NCBI GenBank assembly: GCA_964462985.1
Contig: CAYXAA010000025.1
Span: 5,542 to 69,541 of the forward strand
Source: CAYXAA01 sp964462985
GTDB lineage: Bacteria; Pseudomonadota; Alphaproteobacteria; Rhizobiales; Stappiaceae
DNA length: 64,000 nt
Reading direction: 5' to 3'
A program made the position numbers and the translations under genes. Below are positions 42,801 to 49,924 of this stretch, piece by piece (the first letter of the stretch is position 1; the number at the start of each line of letters is the position of its first letter). Below the pieces are notes generated by a model, which searched no databases, was not told the origin of the DNA, and saw only the letters and a program-made list of their open reading frames with translations.

Positions 42801-43147
42801 CCAATACCGCCCCAGATCACGGAGAGGACGAGGGCCAGCCAGAACGGAGCGTTCGACGGCCGGCGCTGCAGCGCATAGATGAGATTGCCGATGCTGCGGC
42901 GGTCGTCGTTGGCGGCGGCGGGACGGGCACCCCTGCCGGTGCGGCGGCGCCGTGCCGTCGAAACCTCCGCGCCCTCGGTCGGTACCGGGGTTTCGGCATC
43001 CGTGGAGTGCGCCGGTGTGGCATCGGCAGCGGATCCGGTTGAAGGCTCCTCGGTGTCGTTCGGACCGCCGAAGTCGAGCTTCAGGGCTTCCTCGACAGCT
43101 GACAGCGCAGCTTCGGCCGGATCTTTCACCTTGGGGGGATTCGCCAT
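36806..43147 (-). CDS. Growth Pole Ring protein (GPR/RgsE) homologue, giant coiled-coil membrane protein
   Basis: A 2113-aa structural protein. In Agrobacterium the 2115-aa GPR forms a ring at the growing pole needed for polar growth and rod shape; the Sinorhizobium homologue is RgsE. Two transmembrane helices lie near residues 98-123 and 140-165 (FWLALVLSVIWGGIGGMLAY; LVLAVVGVAVPIVFFWVMAM). About 1650 residues of apolipoprotein-like repeats follow, many exactly 22 residues long (GEEITTSISSTGLSIVDTL type). A Pro-rich linker near 1870-1930 leads to a globular C-terminal domain (TFLDLWERYKRGERHVFTRR). The ATG at 43147 follows GAGGCG. It is single-gene. One 106-residue unit is duplicated in tandem. 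Confidence 0.88.
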   Translation of the reverse strand: MANPPKVKDPAEAALSAVEEALKLDFGGPNDTEEPSTGSAADATPAHSTDAETPVPTEGAEVSTARRRRTGRGARPAAANDDRRSIGNLIYALQRRPSNAPFWLALVLSVIWGGIGGMLAYSAFGPELAAVRSFEDVARSPSLVLAVVGVAVPIVFFWVMAMMIWRAQEMRNVARGMTEVALRLAEPEDMAKESILSVGQAIRREVAAMGDGIERAIARASELEVLVHNEVSALERSYNDNELKIRSLIEELVSQREAVVTNVDRVRDVITGAHETLSAQLSATSETLSLSVSEATDRLTGAVDGRIDELTSTVTARVQQITETFDSAGSELVNALTTQGDVFVRNLSSTGTNLVDTMARTGSELADSLGQRGQEINDRFEATATGFIESLSQRGEDITTLMSSTGSSIVDTLSARGEEITTSISSTGLSIVDTLSARSTEIASTLSSTGASLIETLSARGDEITGAISTTGQSLVESLAGQGEEITSSISTTGLSIVDTLSTRSTEITEALTHAGNAVGESIERRAEDLTANLSATSERLIDTISARTEDLIGTIDGRVTHLDQTLSETGTRVADAIAQRGDEVGAQLSLTSGRLMDTISARTEELIGTIDGRVTNLDQSLAATGERVVESISLRGQEVTDTISIKGSEIVETLSARTNEVAEILRGTGESIVVDLSLRGGEIASRLDETASSLTETISVRGGELAERLSVVGEKIHQAIDVNGADLDERLAARGKEIAAILGTQTEGFRETLEQAASSVTSALDQRTSEMAHRLAETGTELAQLIGGRGERVATDISAVGDRIAATLEGRGDALQQGLADRLDRLEAILGERGDGLITAFDARTAVLGETIDSRIETLEHAASTVTSALDHHTSEMAHRFAETGTELAQLIGSRGERVAAEITAAGDQIAAALEGRGDALQQSLADRLDRLEAILGERGDGLISAFDVRTATLGDTIDSRIETLDMTLNARTSTFEATLQSRTDALSNVIDARTDALSNALEAKSQTLAEVLENRTEAIADRLSGKVDEIGISLGERAEDIGRGLSDRSRAIGQAIEDHLSSFEKSIGERVEIATASMSEKADHLAEAMLVGTQRIDAALDARARQISETLIARTREIAKAFVDGQNEMSGALDQRLAEAGSVLSRQSQELTDTLSERVAEINVALGSKMFEVASTLDQRASELEQILSERLAAISGTLTSESEKARVALTDVLSLAGDTVDRISGSLSGEGERLRELVTATLEETTGRLTGEGDRLREILLSALDEATGRLSGESERMRDLVATTLDEAGNRLSVESERVRSIVSSSVDEATGRLSSEGERIRDIVETSLVQASEKLGGEGGRLRQLVLGSVGEARGVLQSESQKAAETIAEAIAQATGSLSSESNQIRELVFTAVNEAALSLAAESEKARAAYLGAVAEMSGALTGESEKVREEIGRSVADVTATLSTESEQARLVLARTAEEIRNLIAGESDTVRSRVAAAVREAADLLSERGNAVAGDLLARADALNQALGERSEELAKLIGSDGNELVQAIEARAEDLTGRVSEVHNAILEAITVKGREVADDFARKGLDATRSLVEAGDRLVATLEERSSTAAEVLSSTKDKLESDISGILERLDHSNAMLSGVLETAGENLARVETNLARSAGEFRTAVDRAVDETGTATGTISEQAGLLKEVTSSVLGDITKLANRFEDQGRQLAEAAKHLEETNRSVESRIADRRTAIEEVADTLLAKTEAVDTLMRSFSDQLSSTLEAADDKAREVTGMLTAAAEAATRAVTEQFESMRMAAGIEGQKAREAVRSAQDEIVSEMSRTLEQASTSFTEATTRMRDVAREVHRELEATRAELKRGILDLPEEAEESAAALRKVVSEQIRALSELSAIVAKQANTLDVSRANERAQVAAAGAVRAMTPPPVPAPAPEPGPRASAPQTSVRNELRRTTLSDFETPKPAPEPTSQPQGKGWVSDLLRRASRDEAAGDGARPTARDAGGRTPLNMAESLNSLSLDIARAIDHDTFLDLWERYKRGERHVFTRRLYTLQGQQTFDEIRQKYGRDPEFRGAVDRYVRDFEQLLAQVSRNDRDSMLSQTYLTSETGKVYTMLAHASGRLD
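40248..40883. repeat. 318-bp tandem duplication inside the GPR gene
   Basis: Two adjacent 318-bp copies (40248-40565 and 40566-40883) keep the frame and encode 106-residue units. Both contain TGTELAQLIG, LEGRGDALQQ and LEAILGERGDGLI. The copies differ at scattered positions, so the event is recent relative to the older 22-residue repeats but not fresh. Confidence 0.8.
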
Positions 43148-43392
43148 CTTGTTCGCCTCGCGTCCGTACTCACTACTCACCGGTCGCCGCAGCTTGGACA
43201 AGTCGCTGCGCGATACCGTGCGTCAAGGATGCCGCTGCCGCTCATCGAGAGGGAAAGAATGCCGCGCTGGTCCGAAACGGTTACAGGATTTCGGAACAGT
43301 CCTCTCCCACCTTGCCGCATCCCTAAAGCTAATGACACAATCATGCCGGCGGAACAAGGAATTGAGACTCCTTGAGACAGGGGGCGAACACG

Positions 43393-43710
43393 GTGGCGCG
43401 GGCACCCAGCAAGGACTCCAGGCAGACACGGACGGACGAAACCGATGCGCGCGCAGCCGCGCCAGGTGGCCGCAAACCGACCCCGGTCCAGCGGGCTTGG
43501 CTTATCCGCGGGCTTGATCAGCCCGGCGGCAAGCTGCCGTTGTTCGACGCCGACGGGCGGGAAGTGTCCGAGCGCACGGTGCGCGCCTGCATTGCCGCAG
43601 GCTGGGCAGAGCCTTGGTTTTCCAACCCAATCAAGCCCGACTGGCTGGTCTGCCGACTGACGGAGCGGGGCGTTCGAGTCCTTCGCGGAGCACCGGGTGA
43701 CAGCGACTGA
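43393..43710 (+). CDS. Small conserved-type hypothetical protein
   Basis: A 105-aa basic protein. The N-terminal 30 residues are low-complexity and charged. The rest has a compact winged-helix-like pattern (VQRAWLIRGLDQPGGKLPLF, VSERTVRACIAAGWAEPWF, WLVCRLTERGVRVL). The GTG at 43393 follows CAGGGGGCG; a TTG at 43372 would add seven residues. It is divergent from the GPR gene, about 245 nt away. I do not recognise a named family. The helix-turn-helix-like C-terminus suggests nucleic-acid binding, but this is a guess. Confidence 0.6.
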   Translation: MARAPSKDSRQTRTDETDARAAAPGGRKPTPVQRAWLIRGLDQPGGKLPLFDADGREVSERTVRACIAAGWAEPWFSNPIKPDWLVCRLTERGVRVLRGAPGDSD

Positions 43711-44078
43711 CGCGTCGGCCTGCCAAGCCGCGGCGTGCGGCGACCGGCGGCGGCGGGCAGACGTCCGGCGATCGGTGACGCCCGCCGGGACGGCGCTTCG
43801 CACCGGCCGTTAACCAAAGATTCACTTTCTTTGGATGCAGACGGCCTTGTCAGGCGTTTTCTCAGGTTTCGTTAACCCTGATTTCGCGAACCGCTCCCAT
43901 CCTGATGCAGGCAGCCATCCGGGCCGATGAGATCAGACACCCACCGGCCGGCGCGGTTGCGGTGCGGTCGAGGCGCTTTGTATCGACCGAAACCGGGAAC
44001 GAAACAGCAAGGCCGGTTACCAGCCGTTCGACAACCGCCGGGGTTTTCGGCGTGCCGGCCCGGAGCGAGGAACAGGCC
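43711..44078. other. Intergenic region with hairpin and CtrA-like half-sites
   Basis: No gene was supported in these 368 nt. The hairpin CCAAAGA/TCTTTGG (43814-43820 and 43828-43834) overlaps TTAA-N7-TTCA (43810-43824), a 7-of-8 CtrA-like match. A second GTTAACC copy is at 43871-43877. GAGCGAGGAACAGG is the ribosome binding site of the Hpt gene. The upstream frame from 43905 is open but not Hpt-like. Confidence 0.45.
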
Positions 44079-44465
44079 ATGGGACGCGCAGCGGTCCAAA
44101 CCAGCGACACAATGGGTATCAGCCCGACCGGGGCGCCCGTCGATCTCACCCATCTCGCCCGCCACACGCTGGGCGACCAGGGTCTCGAACGCGAGGTGTT
44201 GCAGCTCTTCGTGCGCCAGAGCGCGATCGTGCTTAACCGGCTCGACTCGGCCGAAAGTGCCCGCGCCGTGTCGGAACAGGCCCACACCATCAAGGGTTCC
44301 GCACGCGGGATCGGCGCCTGGAAGGTCGCGCAGGCAGCAGAACTCGTGCAGGCGGAAGCCGAACTCGGCGGTGCCACCTCGATTTCGGAACTGCGTGCAG
44401 CCGTGCAGGAGACGATCGGCTTCATCGGCGCGCTGCTCGAGGACCAGCCGTCGCAAAAATCGTGA
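44079..44465 (+). CDS. Hpt (histidine phosphotransfer) domain protein
   Basis: A 128-aa phosphorelay protein. The phosphoacceptor histidine is in AHTIKGSARGIGAWKVA near residue 70, the HxxKGSA signature of Hpt four-helix bundles. Helices before it (LEREVLQLFVRQSAIVLNRL) and after it (AQAAELVQAEAEL) fit the fold. It is expected to shuttle phosphate between a hybrid kinase receiver and a response regulator, but no such genes are in the window. The ATG at 44079 has CGAGGAACAGG upstream; the open frame extends back to 43905 without domain similarity. Confidence 0.85.
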   Translation: MGRAAVQTSDTMGISPTGAPVDLTHLARHTLGDQGLEREVLQLFVRQSAIVLNRLDSAESARAVSEQAHTIKGSARGIGAWKVAQAAELVQAEAELGGATSISELRAAVQETIGFIGALLEDQPSQKS

Positions 44466-44484
44466 CGTGCGATGATTGTGGCGG

Positions 44485-44512
44485 TTGACCTTTGCCGGCT
44501 TTTGGCTATGTC
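44485..44512 (+). promoter_or_regulatory. Candidate sigma-70-type promoter of the ferredoxin gene
   Basis: TTGACC (44485-44490), 16 nt, then TATGTC (44507-44512), ending 42 nt before the ferredoxin ATG. The -35 matches 5 of 6 consensus bases; the -10 is weaker. Confidence 0.35.
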
Positions 44513-44554
44513 GGGGGAAACCGTCCCGACACCTACATCCGAGACCGCCGCTTC

Positions 44555-44875
44555 ATGCCGAAGATCACCTATATCGCGTTCGACGGAACGCAGTACGACG
44601 TCGACGCTCCGGTCGGCTCCACCGTCATGGAGAATGCGATCAAGAACATGGTGCCGGGCATCGAGGCCGAGTGCGGCGGCGCCTGCGCCTGCGCCACCTG
44701 CCACGTCTATGTCGACGAGGCCTGGGCCGAAAAGACCGGCTCGCCGGAGCCGATGGAAGAGGACATGCTCGACTTCGCCTATGAGGTGAAGCCGACCTCG
44801 CGACTGTCCTGCCAGATCAAGGTGTCGGAGGCGCTCGACGGCCTCGTGGTGCGCATTCCCGAGCGCCAGGCCTGA
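44555..44875 (+). CDS. 2Fe-2S ferredoxin (adrenodoxin/FdxB type)
   Basis: A 106-aa electron carrier. The cluster ligands are ECGGACACATCHVY near residues 38-52 (C-x5-C-x2-C) with the fourth Cys in SRLSCQIKV near 86. The N-terminal KITYIAFDGTQYDVDAPVG and acidic EPMEEDMLDFA are typical of the vertebrate-type/adrenodoxin-like group, which serves cytochromes P450 or Fe-S assembly. The ATG at 44555 has no strong Shine-Dalgarno site. A ferredoxin-NADP reductase gene lies 0.7 kb downstream and could reduce it. Which enzyme receives the electrons is not shown. Confidence 0.92.
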   Translation: MPKITYIAFDGTQYDVDAPVGSTVMENAIKNMVPGIEAECGGACACATCHVYVDEAWAEKTGSPEPMEEDMLDFAYEVKPTSRLSCQIKVSEALDGLVVRIPERQA

Positions 44876-45014
44876 CGGTCTCGCCGGCGGCCTTCATTGC
44901 TCCGGCGCGAGCTGAAGGCGCTTTTCTTCGAAGTGAGCGCGATCCGGTGTCGGATCGGCCGCGTGTTGCTCGTCCTTTGATCGTCCATTGGGTCAAGTCA
45001 GGAGACAAGCGACC

Positions 45015-45458
45015 ATGCCGAGCACCGTCCGTCTGCACCGCGTTCTGGCAACCAGCCCGGAGAAGGTCTATCGCGCGTTCCTGGAGGCTGACGCGCTCGC
45101 CAAGTGGCTGCCGCCCAACGGCTTCACCTGCACCGTCCATCATCTCGAACCGGCGGTCGGCGGCACGCACAAGATGTCCTTCCGCAACTTCACGACTGGC
45201 AAGAGCCATTCCTTCGGCGGCCGGTATCTCGAGCTCGTCCCGGGCGAGCGCCTGCGCTACACCGACACGTTCGACGATCCCAGCCTGCCCGGCGAGATGG
45301 AGGTTGTCGTGAACCTGAAGAAGGTTCTGGTCGGGACCGAGGTGGAGATCACGCAGTCCGGCGTGCCCGATGTCATTCCGCCGGAGGCCTGCTATCTCGG
45401 ATGGCAGGAGTCGCTGCGCAACCTGGCAAGGCTCGTCGAGCCGGACATCAACGAGTAG
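45015..45458 (+). CDS. SRPBCC/AHSA1-family protein
   Basis: A 147-aa START-like (Bet v1-type) protein of the activator-of-Hsp90-ATPase-homologue branch. The family opening RVLATSPEKVYRAFLEADALAKWLPP is followed by GGRYLELVPGERLRYTDTFDDPSLPGE and the C-terminal helix GWQESLRNLARLVEP. It has a hydrophobic pocket that binds small ligands in relatives; bacterial functions vary and are mostly unknown. The ATG at 45015 is preceded by CAGGAGACAAG. It lies between the ferredoxin and its likely reductase gene. Confidence 0.85.
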   Translation: MPSTVRLHRVLATSPEKVYRAFLEADALAKWLPPNGFTCTVHHLEPAVGGTHKMSFRNFTTGKSHSFGGRYLELVPGERLRYTDTFDDPSLPGEMEVVVNLKKVLVGTEVEITQSGVPDVIPPEACYLGWQESLRNLARLVEPDINE

Positions 45459-45559
45459 CGCGTCCTTTCCAGGTCGAAACGGTCGGGAAAGGACCGCACT
45501 TGACCTTGCCCGCCGGCCGTGTCGCGATTGCAGCGACCGCCATGGGCCGGGAGAGGACG

Positions 45560-46585
45560 ATGAGCGCTGCGATCGAGACCGATGTCGTCATCATCGGCGC
45601 GGGCCCCGTGGGCCTGTTCGCGGTATTCGAGCTCGGCCTGCTCGATCTCAAGGCCCATGTGATCGACATCCTCGACCGGCCGGGCGGCCAATGCGCCGAG
45701 CTCTATCCGGAAAAGCCGATCTACGACATCCCGGCCTGGCCCGAGATCTCGGCACAGGAACTGGTCGACAAGCTGATGCAGCAGATCCGGCCGTTCGAGC
45801 CGACGTTCCACTTCAACTCCATGGTCACGGGCCTCGAGCGGCGACCCGACGGTGGCTTTGTCGTCGGCACCGACCAGGGCGAGACATTCCATACCAAGGT
45901 GGTGGTCATCGCTGCCGGCGGCGGTTCGTTCCAGCCGAAGCGGCCGCCGATTCCCGGCATCGAGCTCTATGAAGGCACGAGCGTGTTTTATTCGGTGCGC
46001 CGGATGGAGGATTTCAGCGGCCACGACCTCGTCATTGTCGGGGGCGGCGACAGTGCCCTCGACTGGACCTTGAACCTGCAGCCGATCGCCAGGAGCCTGA
46101 CGTTGGTCCACCGCAGGCCGGAGTTCCGCGCCGCACCCGACAGCGTGTCCAAGATGCGAGCGCTGGTCGATCGGGGGGAGATTTCCTTCCTGATCGGCCA
46201 GGTCATGGGGCTGAAAGGTGAGGGGGCGCAGCTGACGGCCGCGGTGGTCAGGGGCGAGACCGGGGAGATCGAGGTGCCCTGCACGCGGCTGCTGCCGTTC
46301 TTCGGCCTGACCATGAAGCTCGGCCCGGTGGCGAACTGGGGGCTCAATCTCCACGAGAACCTAATTGCCGTCGATACCGCGAAGTTCGAGACGAGCGAGC
46401 CGGGGATCTTCGCCATCGGCGATATCAACTGGTACCCCGGCAAGCTCAAGCTGATCCTCTCCGGCTTTCACGAGGCCGCACTGATGGCCCAGGCCGCCAA
46501 GCGCGTGGTCTCGCCGGACGAGCGCATCGTGTTCCAGTACACCACATCCTCGACCAGCCTGCAGAAGAAGCTCGGGGTGGCGTAG
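45560..46585 (+). CDS. Ferredoxin--NADP reductase, type 2 (thioredoxin-reductase-like)
   Basis: Flavoprotein of 341 aa that passes electrons between NADPH and ferredoxin. It has the FAD dinucleotide fold VVIIGAGPVGLFAVFELG at the N-terminus, GGQCAELYPEKPIYDIPAWP, the NADPH site VIVGGGDSALDWTLNL near residue 160, and FAIGDINWYPGKLKLILSGFHEAA near 285. The redox CxxC of thioredoxin reductase is absent, as expected for type 2 FNRs. The C-terminal TTSSTSLQKKLGV extension is family-typical. The ATG at 45560 has GGGAGAGGACG; an ATG at 45542 is an alternative. It probably serves the ferredoxin at 44555. Confidence 0.9.
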   Translation: MSAAIETDVVIIGAGPVGLFAVFELGLLDLKAHVIDILDRPGGQCAELYPEKPIYDIPAWPEISAQELVDKLMQQIRPFEPTFHFNSMVTGLERRPDGGFVVGTDQGETFHTKVVVIAAGGGSFQPKRPPIPGIELYEGTSVFYSVRRMEDFSGHDLVIVGGGDSALDWTLNLQPIARSLTLVHRRPEFRAAPDSVSKMRALVDRGEISFLIGQVMGLKGEGAQLTAAVVRGETGEIEVPCTRLLPFFGLTMKLGPVANWGLNLHENLIAVDTAKFETSEPGIFAIGDINWYPGKLKLILSGFHEAALMAQAAKRVVSPDERIVFQYTTSSTSLQKKLGVA

Positions 46586-47062
46586 GGCGATGCGTTCCGG
46601 CAGGTCACCGATGACGGCGAGTGGAGTGGCGGCCAGCGGGGCGGCAACACAGGGATCCGAGTCACTTCGGTCAACCTGCCTTGATGGCGGCGAGGGGGTG
46701 AGGGGACGGAAAGAGGGCGGAAAGGGGAGGACGGTCGAGGAAAAGTTAGGCGGCCGAGAGGATGAGGGCCGAGAGTGGTGGGGGCTATCGACCTTCGCCC
46801 GTTCGTATGTCCGACGTTGCCCCACCCTCTGCCGTCATCCCCGCCTCCGTGCGGGGATCCATTCCACGGCGCGGCAGGTGCTGCCATTGCGGGTTGGCGC
46901 CGGCCGTGCGTCTTTCCGCAGGCGCCGTCCAAGACGAAGCGCCAATGGATCCCCGAACAAGTCAGGGATGACGCGGAGGGAGTGGCGGGCGGCGGGGGCT
47001 GCGCAGGTCGTCGAGGGGGACGACCGATGGCGGCGGGGGCTCCAGCTCGATCGCAACCCTCC
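46586..47062. other. Convergent intergenic region, purine-rich plus a palindromic repeat
   Basis: It lies between the FNR and glutamine-synthetase-like genes. The first half (46670-46790) is strongly purine-rich on the plus strand; the second carries the long inverted repeat at 46834-46972. No open frame has convincing coding features. Confidence 0.55.
46834..46972. repeat. Long interrupted palindromic intergenic repeat
   Basis: The outer arms GTCATCCC (46834-46841) and GGGATGAC (46965-46972) and the inner arms CGGGGATCCATT (46852-46863) and AATGGATCCCCG (46944-46955) are exact inverted pairs. The 139-nt element has the look of the dispersed GTCATCCC-type repeats found between genes in alphaproteobacteria. 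Confidence 0.65.
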
Positions 47063-48454
47063 TCACACATTCAGCAGCAAGTACTCGCGCTCCCAGGACG
47101 AGATCACCTTGTTATAGAGCCGCCATTCCAGCCGCTTGACGTCGACGAAGGCGTCGACGAAGCGATGGCCGAGCGTGTCGCGTAGGGGGTGGCAGTGCTC
47201 CAGCAGCGAAAGCGACTCGTGGATATGCCAAGGCAGGGACACACCGAGCGTATGGGCGTCGACCTCGACCACCGGATCGGGATCCTTCTGCTCCTGAAGG
47301 CCGATCAGGCCGCAGGCCAGCGTCGCGGCCATAGCGAGATAGGGATTTGAGTCCGCGCCGATCACCCGGTTTTCGACGCGGCGCGCCTCCGGACCGGAGT
47401 CCGGGACGCGCAGGCCGCAGGTACGATTGTCGCGGCCCCAGTGGACGTTGATCGGCGCGTCGGATTCCAGCCGAATGCGGCGGTAGGAATTGACGTTGGG
47501 GCAAAACAGCGACATCGCCGCCGGCACATAGGCCTGCAGGCCGCCGATGTAGTGCAGCAGCGCCGGGGCGTCCGAGCCGTCGGCCTCGGCGAAGATGTTG
47601 TGGCCGTCCTCGACGGTCACGATCGACTGGTGGATGTGGGTCGCCGAGCCCGGCATGTCCTGGTGCGGCATCGCCATGAAGGTTGCCACCATGCCGTGCT
47701 TGCGGGCAGCGAGCCGGGCGGTGCGCTTGAACAGGAAGGTCTGGTCGGCGCGCTCGATCGGGTCACCGTGGCGAAAGTTCATCTCAAGCTGCGCCGGACC
47801 GGCCTCGTGCGCCATGGTGGCGATCTCGATCCGACTGACCTCGCAATAGTCGTAGAGCAGGTTGACGACGTGGTCATAGTCGTTGGCGTGCTCGATGCCA
47901 TAGGCTTGGCGGCCCGACTCCTGCCGGCCCGACAGGCCCTTGGGCACGGCGAGCGGCAGGTCGGGGTCGTCGTTACGGTCGGTGAGATAGAACTCCAGCT
48001 CCGGGGCGACGACGGGCTTCAAGCCCTTGTCGGCGTAAAGGCCGAGCACCCGGCGCAGCACCTGGCGCGGCGCGAAGTCGACCGGCCGCCCATCCATGAA
48101 GAAGCAGTCGCAGATCACCTGCGCCGTCGGCTCCTCGTACCAGGGCACAATGCGCAGCGTGGCAAGATCGGGCACCGCGCGGATGTCGCGGTCGAGCGGA
48201 TTGACAACCTTGCTGTCATCCGCGGTGTCGCCGGTCACCGCCTGGAAGAACAGAAACTCCGGAAGGCGGAGGCCCTCGCCCATGACCCGGATGAAATCTT
48301 CGCGCGGGATGATCTTGCCGCGCATGATCCCGTTCATGTCCGGGACGATGCATTCGACCTCGTCGATCCTGAGGCCGCGCAGCCAGTCGACGGCGTCGGA
48401 CGCATCGCGCGGGGTGTGCGCGGATAGCGGCTCACGGGAACTGGGGATGGTCAT
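47063..48454 (-). CDS. Glutamine synthetase-family protein (gamma-glutamylpolyamine synthetase, PuuA-like)
   Basis: ATP-dependent ligase of 463 aa that joins glutamate to an amine, as PuuA does with putrescine. The N-terminal beta-grasp domain (LRGLRIDEVECIVPDMNGIMRGK) is followed by the catalytic barrel: VAPELEFYL near residue 152, GPAQLEMNFRHGDP near 217, ATHIHQSI near 272, PNVNSYRRI and NRTCGLRVP near 350. True GlnA adenylylation and NKPTAGG-type motifs are not evident. The ATG at 48454 has AAGGAG. The MFS gene upstream on the same strand (121-nt gap) may supply the amine. A PuuB-like oxidase lies at 55.5 kb. Confidence 0.85.
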   Translation of the reverse strand: MTIPSSREPLSAHTPRDASDAVDWLRGLRIDEVECIVPDMNGIMRGKIIPREDFIRVMGEGLRLPEFLFFQAVTGDTADDSKVVNPLDRDIRAVPDLATLRIVPWYEEPTAQVICDCFFMDGRPVDFAPRQVLRRVLGLYADKGLKPVVAPELEFYLTDRNDDPDLPLAVPKGLSGRQESGRQAYGIEHANDYDHVVNLLYDYCEVSRIEIATMAHEAGPAQLEMNFRHGDPIERADQTFLFKRTARLAARKHGMVATFMAMPHQDMPGSATHIHQSIVTVEDGHNIFAEADGSDAPALLHYIGGLQAYVPAAMSLFCPNVNSYRRIRLESDAPINVHWGRDNRTCGLRVPDSGPEARRVENRVIGADSNPYLAMAATLACGLIGLQEQKDPDPVVEVDAHTLGVSLPWHIHESLSLLEHCHPLRDTLGHRFVDAFVDVKRLEWRLYNKVISSWEREYLLLNV

Positions 48455-48575
48455 GACGCGCTCCTTGGGCAGGGCTATCCCGTGTCGAAAATCGGGACGT
48501 GCGCCATGACAGGTGAAACGGTGGCTCGCCGTCAAGGCGGTCGTCGGAGGGCGCTCCAAGAGCCGCGCTCTCCGA

Positions 48576-49826
48576 CTACTCCGCCGCTTCCTCGATCGCC
48601 CTGCGCCGGGCGGCGAGGGTGGCAAAGCCGAAACTCCAGTCAATCTCCCGGCCTTCCTGCGGCGCGCTGGGGATCAGGCGGCACAGCACCAGGCTGCAGC
48701 CGGCCATGGCCGCACCGGACAGGAAAACGGCAGCGGGCGACCACAGCCACATCAGACCGAAGGTGACCGGGATGATGACCGCGGCGATGTGGTTGATGGT
48801 GAAGGCGACGCCGGCGGTCGGCGCAATGTCGGCCGGGTCGGCGATCTTCTGGAAGTAGGTCTTGATCGCGATAGCGATGGCGAAGAATGCGTGGTCGATC
48901 ACGTAAAGCGCGCCGGCTAGGTATTCATTGGTGACGAAAGCATAGGTCGAGAACACGCCGATCAGGCCGACATACTCGATCGTCAGCGCCCGGCGCTCGC
49001 CGATGCGCACGATCATCTCGCCGATCTTGGGCGCAAGCAGCATGTTGATGGCGCCGTTGATGAAGAACAGCGCCGCGACCTCGTGCACCTCGTAGCCGAA
49101 TCGCTCGACCATCAGGAAGCCGGCGAAAACGGTGAAGATCTGGCGCCGTGCGCCGGCCATGAAGGTGAGGGCGTAATAGAGCCAATAGCGCTTGCGCAGG
49201 ATCAGCTTCTTGTGCTGCGGCACGCCCTCGCGAAACGAGGGGAAAGCAACCAGCACGAAGCCGACGACAACCAGCGTCAGGGCGCCTGCAATCAGGAAGA
49301 CGGTCGTGAAGGACAGGTCGAAGGCCTTCCAGCCGACGAAAATCAGGCAGTAGGCGATGAGCTGGGCGAAGGCGCCGACGGCGATGATCTTGCCCATGCT
49401 TGCGGCGGCGGTCGCCTTGGGCAGCCACTGCAGCGACAGCGACTGGTTCATCGTCTCGTAGTAGTGAAACCCGACCGACATGACGAAGGTGGTGATGTAA
49501 AAACCCCAGGTCGTCGGGAAGTAGCCCGTCGCCGCGACGCCGAGGCCAAGGAAGAGAAGGGACAAGTACGCCAGCGTCTGCTCGCGCATCACCAGCAGAA
49601 AATAGACGGCAACGAAAGAGAGGAAGCCTGGGATCTCGCGGATCGACTGCTGAATTCCGATCTCGCGGCCGGTGAAGGCGAGCTCATGGACCGCGAAATT
49701 GTTCATCAGGTTCCACCAGGCCGCGAAGGAAAGCTGCATCGCGCCGGCCATGATCATCAGGAGCACAGCGGGGGAGCGCCATCCGGTAGCCTTCGCGGGA
49801 TCGGTGGAGATGGTGAAATAGGTCAT
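48576..49826 (-). CDS. MFS transporter
   Basis: Permease of 416 aa with about twelve membrane segments (LLMIMAGAMQLSFAAWWNLM first). The motif YETMNQSLSLQWLPKATAAASMGK after TM4 and RKRYWLYYALTFMAGARRQIFT at the start of the second half are notable. The ATG at 49826 is preferred; a GTG three codons earlier is also open, and neither has a strong ribosome binding site. It is divergent from an AraC regulator, and the glutamine-synthetase-like gene follows on the same strand, so it may import an amine or related nitrogen source. The substrate is unproven. Confidence 0.8.
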   Translation of the reverse strand: MTYFTISTDPAKATGWRSPAVLLMIMAGAMQLSFAAWWNLMNNFAVHELAFTGREIGIQQSIREIPGFLSFVAVYFLLVMREQTLAYLSLLFLGLGVAATGYFPTTWGFYITTFVMSVGFHYYETMNQSLSLQWLPKATAAASMGKIIAVGAFAQLIAYCLIFVGWKAFDLSFTTVFLIAGALTLVVVGFVLVAFPSFREGVPQHKKLILRKRYWLYYALTFMAGARRQIFTVFAGFLMVERFGYEVHEVAALFFINGAINMLLAPKIGEMIVRIGERRALTIEYVGLIGVFSTYAFVTNEYLAGALYVIDHAFFAIAIAIKTYFQKIADPADIAPTAGVAFTINHIAAVIIPVTFGLMWLWSPAAVFLSGAAMAGCSLVLCRLIPSAPQEGREIDWSFGFATLAARRRAIEEAAE

Positions 49827-49924
49827 GTCAACCACTGCCGAGAGGAAGAAGGCGCACTCTCTTACCGCCTGGCCCGCATTTCGTGTTAGCGTGATTTCGT
49901 CAATGACTGTTGCCGGGTCGCCAA

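Noticed and set aside
40526..43042. 838-aa open frame on the plus strand opposite the GPR gene
   Set aside because: It is an antisense shadow of the repeat-rich GPR gene in high-GC DNA; its translation is low-complexity and the minus strand encodes the clear family match.
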